DNA of 12,927 nucleotides, taken from NCBI GenBank assembly GCA_002473385.1, contig DKTR01000068.1:1-12927 (forward strand). The letters run 5' to 3'. Positions within the stretch are counted from its first letter, which is position 1; every line of letters starts with the position of its first letter. Shown here piece after piece: positions 1-5,622 of this stretch. The notes beneath the pieces were generated by a model. It worked only from the letters and a program-made list of their open reading frames with translations. It ran no database searches and was not told the origin of the DNA. Position numbers and translations under genes: made by a program. Origin of the DNA: Lachnospiraceae bacterium UBA7225. Lineage in GTDB: Bacteria > Bacillota > Clostridia > Lachnospirales > Lachnospiraceae.

Positions 1-1
1 C

Positions 2-655
2 GCCCACGATCCCCGCGTGCAGAATGCCATTCCGCTGAGCGGTTTCGAGACCGTGCAGCCCGCGTATCAGTTTATCAAGGGTTTACTCAGTCATGTGAAG
101 GATCTGCAGATCGACAGCGACCACATGATGGTGATCAGCCCTGACGAGGGCGGTATGAACAGAGCGGTCTACATCGCCAACGTGCTCGGCCTGGATATGG
201 GCATGTTCTACAAGAGGCGGGATTATACCCGCATCGAGGACGGCCGCAATCCCATTGTGGCACATGAATTTCTCGGCTCCAGCATCGAGGGCAAGGATAT
301 GATCATCATAGACGATATGATCTCCTCCGGCGAAAGTGTTCTGGAGGTCGCCTACGCGTTAAAGGAGCGCAAGGCCAACCGCATTTTCGTATTCTCCACG
401 TTCGGGCTTTTCACGGCTGGACTCGACCGTTTCGACAAAGCCTACGCGGACGGCACGATTTACCGTGTGCTGACGACGAACCTCATTTACCAGACGCCGG
501 AACTTTTGGAACGCGAGTGGTATATAGACTGTGATATGAGCAAGTATATCGCCTACATCATCGACACCCTGAACCACGACGCCTCCATCAGCGACCTGCT
601 CAATCCGGTGGAGCGCATCCAGTCGATTATGGCCAGGTATCGTGACGAAAATTAA
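2..655 (+). CDS. prs: Ribose-phosphate pyrophosphokinase (PRPP synthetase), 3' part
   Basis: This enzyme makes PRPP from ribose 5-phosphate and ATP for nucleotide, histidine and tryptophan synthesis in the cytoplasm. The frame is open from base 2 (A-H-D-P-R-V-Q-N-A-I-P-L) and ends at a TAA, so 217 residues of the C-terminal part are visible and the N-terminus lies left of the window; the GTG at 17 is not a believable start. The visible part has the type I phosphoribosyltransferase fold: ISPDEGG near the start of the second subdomain, the conserved KRRDYTRIEDG stretch, and the PRPP loop IIIDDMISSGES. The loop reads SSGES where canonical enzymes have DTGGT, and the stretch after it is longer than in the classic ~315-aa enzyme. 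This fits the long clostridial form as I remember it. What is certain is the PRTase fold; substrate assignment is by family resemblance. Confidence 0.88.
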   Translation, partial: AHDPRVQNAIPLSGFETVQPAYQFIKGLLSHVKDLQIDSDHMMVISPDEGGMNRAVYIANVLGLDMGMFYKRRDYTRIEDGRNPIVAHEFLGSSIEGKDMIIIDDMISSGESVLEVAYALKERKANRIFVFSTFGLFTAGLDRFDKAYADGTIYRVLTTNLIYQTPELLEREWYIDCDMSKYIAYIIDTLNHDASISDLLNPVERIQSIMARYRDEN

Positions 656-700
656 ATTCATTTCGGAAAAACCATAGATACCGATTTTCCCAATGCTACA

Positions 701-743
701 CGTCAGTTCGAGACCTTCCTGACGCTAAACAAAACTAAAGGAG
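701..743 (+). promoter_or_regulatory. preQ1-I riboswitch ahead of queT
   Basis: A perfect 6-bp stem (CGTCAG 701-706 with CTGACG 719-724) closes a 12-nt loop starting TTC. It is followed by an A-rich tail and AAAGGAG. Loop bases CCTT (714-717) can pair with AAGG (738-741) in the tail, giving the compact H-type pseudoknot of the class I preQ1 aptamer. That pairing would hide the Shine-Dalgarno of the next gene, so control is probably translational: preQ1 bound means queT off. The downstream gene is a queuosine-precursor transporter, which independently fits. No intrinsic terminator lies between aptamer and start codon. Confidence 0.82.
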
Positions 744-747
744 ACAA

Positions 748-1239
748 ATGAATATGAGAGACAAAAAAGTGTTATTTATTGTACAGGCAGCAGCGATTGC
801 TGCGATTTACGTGGTGCTTACCATTATTTTTGCACCGCTTTCCTTCGGCGAGGTACAGATTCGCTTTGCAGAAGCTCTGACGATTCTGCCGTATTTTACA
901 CCTGCTGCAATTCCCGGATTGTTTATCGGCTGTATCATCGGGAATTTTATGGGCGGTGCAATTCCAATAGACATTCTGTGCGGCAGTATTGCTACATTAA
1001 TTGGTGCCTTTGGTTCCTACGCACTGCGGAAACAGAAATTTCTCGCGCCAGTTCCCCCTATTCTGGCAAATACGATAATCGTCCCCTTCGTTCTTTTCTA
1101 CGGATACGGCATCAATCTGCCGATTTTGCTGATGATGCTGAGTGTGGGTGCAGGTGAAATAATTTCCTGCGGGGTATTAGGACTTGTAATTCTGTTTGCA
1201 CTTGAAAAATATAAAAATGTAATTTTTAAAACTGCATAA
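748..1239 (+). CDS. queT: QueT family queuosine-precursor ECF transporter S component
   Basis: A 163-aa, very hydrophobic protein with about five to six membrane segments (roughly residues 9-30, 42-62, 63-90, 100-118, 122-155). Conserved QIRFAEALTILPYF and the glycine-rich GLFIGCIIGNFMGG are typical of the QueT family, substrate-binding subunits of energy-coupling-factor transporters. They bring in preQ1 or related precursors for queuosine modification of tRNA; the shared EcfA/A'/T module is not in the window. The preQ1-I riboswitch directly upstream supports the substrate. Start is ambiguous: AAAGGAG lies 4 nt before the ATG at 748 and 10 nt before the ATG at 754 (M-N-M), so either may be used. 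The gene is followed at once by a strong terminator, so it is the last gene of its transcript. Confidence 0.9.
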   Translation: MNMRDKKVLFIVQAAAIAAIYVVLTIIFAPLSFGEVQIRFAEALTILPYFTPAAIPGLFIGCIIGNFMGGAIPIDILCGSIATLIGAFGSYALRKQKFLAPVPPILANTIIVPFVLFYGYGINLPILLMMLSVGAGEIISCGVLGLVILFALEKYKNVIFKTA

Positions 1240-1281
1240 CAGTAGTCAGGTGAAGGCATCTCCTTATCCTGCTGCTACTCA

Positions 1282-1304
1282 AAAAAGGTCCACCGGACCT
1301 TTTT
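1282..1304 (+). terminator. Intrinsic terminator after queT
   Basis: A 10-bp perfect stem (AAAAAGGTCC / GGACCTTTTT) with loop ACC; the 3' arm itself supplies the T run. It lies 43 nt after the queT stop. A second, looser stem just upstream (AGTAG 1241-1245 with CTACT 1275-1279, CAGG with CCTG inside) may fold with it. Confidence 0.88.
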
Positions 1305-1320
1305 CTCATATGCATAGCAA

Positions 1321-1353
1321 CAAAAAAATCCGCTGCCAGAGCACCTGGCAGCG
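1321..1353 (-). terminator. Intrinsic terminator after the cytidine deaminase gene
   Basis: A 9-bp GC-rich stem CGCTGCCAG / CTGGCAGCG (1331-1339 with 1345-1353) has a 5-nt loop and, read on the - strand, is followed by GATTTTTTTG. It sits 13 nt beyond the cdd stop. The + strand side has TTATTTT after the stem, so it may also stop leftover + strand transcription from queT. Confidence 0.88.
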
Positions 1354-1366
1354 TTATTTTGTAAAA

Positions 1367-1783
1367 CTATTCTTTAAGATTCTCCGGTCCAAAGCCAAAG
1401 GGGAGCATTTCCTTTAAGGAACACTGGATATATTTATCTTTTCCATTCGCCAGAATAATCTGAAATGTCTCCGGTTCGCAGAATTCCATCATAACCTGAC
1501 GGCAGACACCACAGGGAGGGCAGAGCTCATCACCCTCCGTTTCCTCCGGTCCGCCGACAACCGCAATCTTCTCAAATTCCCTCTCCCCATCATAAACTGC
1601 CTTAAAGAAAGCCGTTCTCTCCGCACAGTTTGTCGGTGTATATGCTGCATTTTCAATATTACAGCCATAATAAATCTTTCCGCTCTTTGTGACAAGCGCC
1701 GCCCCTACCTGAAAATGGGAATACGGTACGTATGCATGTTTCCTCGCTTTTTTTGCTTCCAGAATCAGTTCTTCATTTGTCAT
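1367..1783 (-). CDS. cdd: Cytidine deaminase
   Basis: This zinc enzyme hydrolyses cytidine and deoxycytidine to uridine and deoxyuridine in pyrimidine salvage. The protein is 138 aa, close to the small tetrameric Bacillus-type enzyme. The zinc site is complete: Cys53 and the proton-shuttle Glu55 in TNCAERTAF, and Cys91/Cys94 in PPCGVCRQV; CNIENAAY (41-48) forms the nucleoside pocket. The frame is open further upstream to 1855, but the ATG at 1783 has AGGAGGGG a few bases before it and matches the family N-terminus, so I chose it. The gene starts 31 nt after the malic enzyme stop on the same strand with no terminator between, so the two are probably co-transcribed. Confidence 0.96.
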   Translation of the reverse strand: MTNEELILEAKKARKHAYVPYSHFQVGAALVTKSGKIYYGCNIENAAYTPTNCAERTAFFKAVYDGEREFEKIAVVGGPEETEGDELCPPCGVCRQVMMEFCEPETFQIILANGKDKYIQCSLKEMLPFGFGPENLKE

Positions 1784-1814
1784 GTTGTCCCCTCCTGGTG
1801 CATGTCTGTTATTT

Positions 1815-2987
1815 TTAAATGCGTGCCACTCCGCTCCTGCGCGCCGCCTGCGCAACTGCCGCAGCCACTGCCGGTCCTACCTTCGGATCGAACGCATACG
1901 GAATAATATGCTCCGCATCCAGCACCTCTTCCGGAATCAGATCTGCCAGCGCCTTCGCCGCCGCCATCTTCATTTCCTCGTTGATATCACTTGCCCGCAC
2001 ATCAAATGCACCGCGAAAAATTCCCGGAAACGCCAGGACATTGTTAATCTGATTTGGAAAATCGCTGCGCCCGGTAGCAATCACCTTCGCGCCGCCCGCC
2101 TTTGCATCCTCCGGAAAAATTTCCGGTGTCGGATTAGCACACGCAAAAATAATGGCATCACGGTTCATCGTTTTTACCATCTCCGTCGTCATGGTGCCGG
2201 GCGCCGATACCCCGATAAAGATGTCTGCCCCAACCAGCATCTCTGCCAGCGTGCCCGCCTTCTTTTCCAGATTTGTGACCTGCGCCATCTCCTCCTTGAT
2301 CCAGTTCAGCCCGTCACGTCCTGCATAAATGGCACCCTTACGGTCACACATCGTAACATGCCGGAACCCTGCCGCCAGCAGCAGCTTCACAATGGAAATT
2401 GCCGCCGCACCCGCACCGGAGGTTACTATCTTTACTTCCTCTTTCTTCTTTCCGACAACCTTCAATGCATTTATCAGCCCGGCCAGGGTAATGACCGCCG
2501 TGCCATGCTGATCATCATGAAAGACCGGAATATCACAGCGCTCCTTCAGCTTGCGCTCAATCTCAAAGCAGCGCGGTGCGGAAATATCCTCCAGATTAAT
2601 ACCGCCAAAGGAACCTGAAATCAATGCCACAGTGTTGACAAATTCATCGACATCCTTCGTTTTTACACAGAGCGGAAAAGCATCTACGTTTCCAAAAGAT
2701 TTAAACAGCACACACTTACCCTCCATAACCGGCATGCCGGCCTCAGGTCCGATGTCACCAAGACCAAGCACCGCCGAGCCGTCAGTAATAACGGCACAAA
2801 GATTATGCCTTCTCGTCAGCTCATAAGATTTATTTATGTCCTTCTGAATCTCCAGGCAGGGCTGGGCAACGCCCGGCGTATATGCAAGGGACAGATCGTC
2901 CTTTGTAGATACCGGGACTCTGGAAACAACTTCAATTTTTCCTTTCCATCCTGCGTGAAGCTTCAGTGACTCTTCTGCATAATTCAT
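1815..2987 (-). CDS. Malic enzyme, short NAD(P)-dependent form
   Basis: Oxidative decarboxylation of malate to pyruvate and CO2 with reduction of NAD(P). The 390-aa length fits the compact bacterial form without a phosphotransacetylase-like extension. Malic N-domain: catalytic Tyr36 in AYTPGVAQPC, Lys91 in MPVMEGK, metal ligands Glu133-Asp134 in NLEDISAPRC and Asp158 in FHDDQHGTA. C-domain: Rossmann loop GAGAAAIS (191-198), then FACANPTPEIFPEDA. The cofactor (NAD or NADP) cannot be decided by eye. ATG at 2987 is preceded by AGGAGGG and a sigma-A-like promoter. It leads an apparent two-gene unit with cdd, although the two proteins share no obvious pathway. Confidence 0.95.
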   Translation of the reverse strand: MNYAEESLKLHAGWKGKIEVVSRVPVSTKDDLSLAYTPGVAQPCLEIQKDINKSYELTRRHNLCAVITDGSAVLGLGDIGPEAGMPVMEGKCVLFKSFGNVDAFPLCVKTKDVDEFVNTVALISGSFGGINLEDISAPRCFEIERKLKERCDIPVFHDDQHGTAVITLAGLINALKVVGKKKEEVKIVTSGAGAAAISIVKLLLAAGFRHVTMCDRKGAIYAGRDGLNWIKEEMAQVTNLEKKAGTLAEMLVGADIFIGVSAPGTMTTEMVKTMNRDAIIFACANPTPEIFPEDAKAGGAKVIATGRSDFPNQINNVLAFPGIFRGAFDVRASDINEEMKMAAAKALADLIPEEVLDAEHIIPYAFDPKVGPAVAAAVAQAARRSGVARI

Positions 2988-3022
2988 AGTTTTCCCTCCT
3001 GTAATTTGATTGTCCTTCTTCT

Positions 3023-3051
3023 GTTATACTAAAATCTGCCCCAAAATGCAA
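3023..3051 (-). promoter_or_regulatory. Sigma-A-type promoter of malic enzyme–cdd
   Basis: On the - strand: -35 TTGCAT, exactly 17 nt, -10 TATAAC. The predicted transcript start lies about 30 nt before the malic enzyme ATG, leaving room only for the RBS. Confidence 0.65.
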
Positions 3052-3082
3052 GGGAAACAGACCTTCCTCCGCCGAAATATAA

Positions 3083-3136
3083 ATTGCCAAAACAAACGCA
3101 GCCCCATCTGGCATCTGCTGCATTTACTTTGGCAAT
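3083..3136 (-). other. 54-nt long hairpin after divIC, probable transcript end
   Basis: ATTGCCAAA (3083-3091) and TTTGGCAAT (3128-3136) are perfect inverted repeats, as are GCAGC (3098-3102) and GCTGC (3117-3121). The six bases between them on each side pair completely on the - strand if G-U pairs are allowed, giving a 20-bp stem and 14-nt loop. On the + strand the three wobble positions would be A-C mismatches, so selection appears to act on - strand RNA. It lies 78 nt past the divIC stop and is followed by a T-rich but interrupted run (TTATATTTC). It could be a terminator, an mRNA-stabilising 3' structure or a small element. Confidence 0.55.
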
Positions 3137-3158
3137 AACTCCCATTGCATTTACTTTG
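3119..3158. repeat. 13-bp direct repeat, 27-bp period
   Basis: TGCATTTACTTTG occurs at 3119-3131 and again at 3146-3158. The first copy makes up part of the right arm of the long hairpin. It may be a remnant of a local duplication or a pair of protein sites; nothing in the sequence decides. Confidence 0.6.
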
Positions 3159-3214
3159 ACAGAAAAACTATTTTTCGCCGGGCATTTCCTGCTGCTCCGT
3201 TGGCAGCGGCACGC

Positions 3215-3514
3215 TCAGTCTGCCGAGCGGAAAAGAATTTCGTCCTCACCGACCATGCCAAGCTTTTGTCTTGCAACCTCACCGGCATACTCCGGCGTTT
3301 TGACATACTCTTCCAGCTCTTCTATTTCTACCGCGCGCTCGCTTTCCCGGGCGATCTGCTCGTTCAGTTCTCCGATACGCGCTTCATAGCCGGCATTCTT
3401 TTCCCTTAGACGGCTGCTCTGCGCAAATACCACACACATCAGCACGACCACAACTGCCGAAATGCAAACCATTTCCCTGCGATTACCCCATCTGCGTTTT
3501 TTTCTTTTTCTCAT
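3215..3514 (-). CDS. divIC: Septum formation initiator (DivIC/FtsB family)
   Basis: A small bitopic division protein that joins FtsL and the FtsQ/DivIB protein in the divisome and supports septal peptidoglycan synthesis. The 99-aa product has a very basic N-terminus (residues 2-13), one membrane segment (about 15-31), then a coiled coil (about 33-70, rich in E/R heptads). It ends in the conserved outer-face motif EYAGEVARQKLGMVGEDE, which marks the family. AGGAGA lies 10 nt before the ATG. It is the last of the rqcP–yabP–yabQ–divIC run, 27 nt after yabQ, as in Bacillus subtilis where divIC ends the same series. The symbol rests on family and synteny. Confidence 0.9.
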   Translation of the reverse strand: MRKRKKRRWGNRREMVCISAVVVVLMCVVFAQSSRLREKNAGYEARIGELNEQIARESERAVEIEELEEYVKTPEYAGEVARQKLGMVGEDEILFRSAD

Positions 3515-3541
3515 AGACTGGATTCTCCTGTTAAAAACCTT

Positions 3542-3886
3542 CTATCTTCCGTGTACTGACATTTTACCTCTTTTTCCTATCTTTTTCAACAGTTTTGTCC
3601 ATATCTTCCGAAAAAATACCTCTGCCAGATACTGGAGCCACACGCCGAGAAGTATTCCCACAAAGGAATATCCCCGCAATGCGCCGTTATTTTTTTCAAA
3701 TATCATACCGAATATGATAAAAGATACTACAATCCAGTAAAGCACATCCTCAATGCTGACCGCCAGAATATGATGAGGAACGGCTTTGCGGAAAATCCGG
3801 AAAAGATCATACGCCCAGACCAGAAAAATACCTGTCAGGATGCTGGCAAAGAAAAATACCGCCTCCTGTCTCACTACCGCGCTCAT
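3542..3886 (-). CDS. yabQ: YabQ-family spore cortex protein
   Basis: In B. subtilis YabQ is a membrane protein made in the mother cell and needed for cortex formation around the forespore. This 114-aa product has hydrophobic segments at about 8-28, 44-64 and 70-92, with the family motif AYDLFRIFRK...PHH (25-39) and IEDVLYW (45-51), and a basic tail. The ATG starts 1 nt after the yabP TGA and no Shine-Dalgarno is visible before it, so translation is probably coupled to yabP. Confidence 0.9.
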   Translation of the reverse strand: MSAVVRQEAVFFFASILTGIFLVWAYDLFRIFRKAVPHHILAVSIEDVLYWIVVSFIIFGMIFEKNNGALRGYSFVGILLGVWLQYLAEVFFRKIWTKLLKKIGKRGKMSVHGR

Positions 3887-3887
3887 A

Positions 3888-4172
3888 TCAGCGGAGCAGC
3901 CTGCTGATCAGGCTTCCCTCCTGTTTCTTTTTATGCCCGCGCTCGGAATAGACCATGCTGTCTACCTTTCCCTCAAGATCGGCTTCCCCAAGCTCCAGTG
4001 TCAGGCGGCTGATATGCAGATTTTTTCCCTTGATCGTCAGAAGTCCCATCTCCGTATCCAGCACAATCTCATTTTCGTCAAATGACAGCACATCAGATAT
4101 TCCGGTAACCGTCCCTGTTTTTCTCCCAATGAGCGCAAGCTTGTGCGCACGCTGCATCTGCTTTTCTTCCAT
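3888..4172 (-). CDS. yabP: YabP-family sporulation protein
   Basis: YabP works with YabQ in sporulation and is expressed in the mother cell in Bacillus. The 94-aa protein starts MEEKQMQRAHKL and carries the compact beta-rich family core: RKTGTVTGISDVLSFDE, LLTIKGKNLHISRL and LEGKVDSMVYSE. The frame extends upstream to a TTG at 4196 and an ATG at 4190. However, the ATG at 4172 has GGAG 6 nt before it and fits the family N-terminus, whereas the 4190 ATG has its GAGG directly abutting. The 93 nt between rqcP and this gene hold no convincing terminator; a sporulation promoter is expected there, but I could not identify one with confidence. Confidence 0.9.
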   Translation of the reverse strand: MEEKQMQRAHKLALIGRKTGTVTGISDVLSFDENEIVLDTEMGLLTIKGKNLHISRLTLELGEADLEGKVDSMVYSERGHKKKQEGSLISRLLR

Positions 4173-4265
4173 GGCATTCTCCGGCGTCATCCTCAATTCT
4201 ATATATATGCGCCGCCCTGGCTTTTATGCGTTGCAGTTTAGATACCGGACAAACACATTTGCCAT

Positions 4266-4505
4266 CTAAAGATACCGGTACATCTCCTGTGCCTCTTCCT
4301 TACGAATCGTTTCCTGTACACTGACCACTTCCACCTTCACACTCTTTGTCCCAAACTGGATTTCAATGGTATCGCCCGCCTTCACATTCACGGAAGCCTT
4401 CGCCACCTTATCGTTTACCAGCACGCGTCCGGCATCGCACGCTTCATTTGCAACAGTCCGCCGCTTAATCAGACGGGAAACCTTCAAAAATTTATCTAAT
4501 CTCAT
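4266..4505 (-). CDS. rqcP: S4-domain RNA-binding protein RqcP (YabO)
   Basis: RqcP binds obstructed 50S subunits carrying peptidyl-tRNA and works with RqcH to add C-terminal alanine tails in bacterial ribosome quality control. The 79-aa protein is almost wholly an S4 domain: MRLDKFLKVSRLIKRRTVAN, then GRVLVNDKVAKAS and VKAGDTIEIQFG. Its start is nearly the same as that of B. subtilis YabO. Its place between hup and yabP supports orthology rather than the related Hsp15. AGGAG lies 6 nt before the ATG. A CCGGTATCT block at its 3' end recurs about 35 bp downstream (4234-4242 on the + strand side), perhaps a small duplication. Confidence 0.92.
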   Translation of the reverse strand: MRLDKFLKVSRLIKRRTVANEACDAGRVLVNDKVAKASVNVKAGDTIEIQFGTKSVKVEVVSVQETIRKEEAQEMYRYL

Positions 4506-4530
4506 ATTTTGCTCCTATATCGTTTTTTGT

Positions 4531-4555
4531 CTTATAGAAAATCCGGGTAATTTTC
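4531..4555 (-). promoter_or_regulatory. Possible rqcP promoter/operator: palindrome next to TATAAG
   Basis: GAAAAT (4537-4542) and ATTTTC (4550-4555) form a 6-bp inverted repeat around CCGGGTA. Directly beyond it on the - strand is TATAAG (4531-4536), a possible -10. No good -35 is seen at 16-19 nt. Because hup ends in its own terminator just upstream, rqcP needs a promoter somewhere here. Confidence 0.3.
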
Positions 4556-4560
4556 CCGTA

Positions 4561-4591
4561 AGATAAAAATAGCGAGGCCCGTCAGCCCCGC
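4561..4591 (-). terminator. Intrinsic terminator after hup
   Basis: On the - strand GCGGGGC and GCCTCGC pair over 7 bp (one G-U) around a 6-nt loop and run into TATTTTTATC. It starts 18 nt past the hup stop. Confidence 0.85.
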
Positions 4592-4608
4592 AATTACTTC
4601 TCTCTTGC

Positions 4609-4884
4609 TTAGTTGTTCACAGCATCTTTCAGAGCCTTGCCCGCTTTGAATTTCGGTGTCCTGGATGCCTGAATGCTCATTGCCTCACCAGTCTGCGGAT
4701 TTCTTCCTTCTCTTGCTGCTCTCTCAGATACCTCAAATGTACCGAAGCCTACCAGTTGAACCTTCTCACCTTTTTTCAGTTCAGCAGTTACTACATCCGT
4801 AAAAGCCTTTACAGCTAATTCTGCGTCTTTTTTTGATAACTCAGTTTCCTTTGCGATAGCTGCGATTAATTCTGTTTTGTTCAT
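4609..4884 (-). CDS. hup: DNA-binding protein HU
   Basis: A nucleoid protein that binds and bends DNA as a dimer. The 91-aa length and every block fit HU: MNKTELIAAIA, LSKKDAELAVKAF, the turn LVGFGTFEV, the DNA-contacting arm with GRNPQTGE (60-67), and the C-terminal PKFKAGKALKDAV. A strong GAGGAGG lies before the ATG. It has a near-consensus promoter, a leader of about 90 nt, and its own terminator, so it is a highly expressed single-gene unit placed between mazG and rqcP, a neighbourhood I recall from other clostridia. Confidence 0.97.
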   Translation of the reverse strand: MNKTELIAAIAKETELSKKDAELAVKAFTDVVTAELKKGEKVQLVGFGTFEVSERAAREGRNPQTGEAMSIQASRTPKFKAGKALKDAVNN

Positions 4885-4979
4885 GGAAAATTTCCTCCTC
4901 TAGATTTTCTCCTAACTTGCCGTCTGGCATTCGTCAGATTTATCAGTCTTGTACGCCTCTGCGTGCATTACTATTAACT

Positions 4980-5008
4980 TTTATATACCGTAACTTTTCT
5001 TTTGTCAA
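4980..5008 (-). promoter_or_regulatory. Strong sigma-A promoter of hup
   Basis: On the - strand: consensus -35 TTGACA, exactly 17 nt, -10 TATAAA. This is the best vegetative promoter in the window and fits the abundance of HU. The stretch from here to the mazG stop (5009-5111) shows nothing else beyond a 4-bp stem. Confidence 0.85.
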
Positions 5009-5111
5009 GACCTTTCCTTGAAAACATCACTGTTGCTGTTTATCAGCTATTTATTCGATCACAGATATGCCTGCAAATCCACTAATTATGCCGTTTCACG
5101 AATAAAATTTG

Positions 5112-5579
5112 CTATTCATTCTGTCCACAGATACCGCCCAGATGCTGTATCATCCCGGCATGCGCATTCTGCAGTGCCCTGCGCTTTACCTCCTCTATCT
5201 CCGGCGGAATATGCGCCTTTTCCGCCCGTTTGATTGCCTCCCAGTCGGGCAGTTCCTTATTTTCGCTAAAGACATGCGGGTGACGGCGGAGCATTTTTTC
5301 ACATGCTGCCTGCACGACATCCGTAATATCAAACAGCCCCTCCTCCGCAGCAATCTGGCTCTGCAGAACAACCTGGAGCAGCATGTCTCCAAGCTCCTCA
5401 CACAGATTGCCGCTGTCTCCCGTTTTCTGCCATACCTCAATAGCGGCGAGCGCCTCTGCTGTCTCATTAATCATACAGGGCTTCAGGCTCTCATGTGTCT
5501 GCGCGCGGTCCCACGGACAGCCGTCCGGGGCGCGCAGTTTTTTTATAATTTCCACATAATCTTCAAAGCAATATTTCAT
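5112..5579 (-). CDS. mazG: MazG nucleotide pyrophosphohydrolase, single-domain
   Basis: An all-alpha NTP pyrophosphohydrolase that turns (deoxy)nucleoside triphosphates into monophosphates and may clean the nucleotide pool. Visible: LRAPDGCPWDRAQTHESLKP (15-34), metal ligands Glu39 and Glu42 in INETAEAL, Glu62 and Asp65 in CEELGDMLLQVV, and LRRHPHVF (97-104). At 155 aa it is one MazG unit with a short tail, unlike the two-domain ~263-aa E. coli protein or the methylase fusion YabN of Bacillus. The first Glu of the usual EExxE is Asn38, but that position is not one of the four classic metal ligands. The frame opens at an ATG at 5609. I prefer the ATG at 5579 because AGGGG lies 10 nt before it and the family N-terminus begins there. 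Confidence 0.9.
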   Translation of the reverse strand: MKYCFEDYVEIIKKLRAPDGCPWDRAQTHESLKPCMINETAEALAAIEVWQKTGDSGNLCEELGDMLLQVVLQSQIAAEEGLFDITDVVQAACEKMLRRHPHVFSENKELPDWEAIKRAEKAHIPPEIEEVKRRALQNAHAGMIQHLGGICGQNE

Positions 5580-5622
5580 ATAGCACTTTCCCCTATCCTG
5601 TTCTCTCATCAGAGTGCGCCGT

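Noticed and set aside
665..690. GGAAAA / TTTTCC inverted repeat between prs and queT as a terminator
   Set aside because: Only 6 bp, AT-rich, with a 14-nt loop and no T run after it; the riboswitch begins right behind.
1782..2618. Long + strand open frame of 278 codons opposite the malic enzyme gene
   Set aside because: Arg/His/Cys-rich, no RBS, fully antisense to a gene with every catalytic motif; a frame shadow.
3164..3178. GAAAAA-CTA-TTTTTC as the divIC terminator
   Set aside because: A/T-only except the closing pair; too weak beside the much stronger hairpin at 3083-3136.
4190..4196. Upstream ATG (4190) and TTG (4196) as starts of yabP
   Set aside because: The GAGG directly touches the 4190 ATG, while the ATG at 4172 has GGAG at good spacing and matches the family N-terminus.
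4205..4245. A sigma-E promoter in front of yabP (CATAAAAG on the - strand)
   Set aside because: The -10 lacks the final T and no fitting -35 is present at 14-15 nt.
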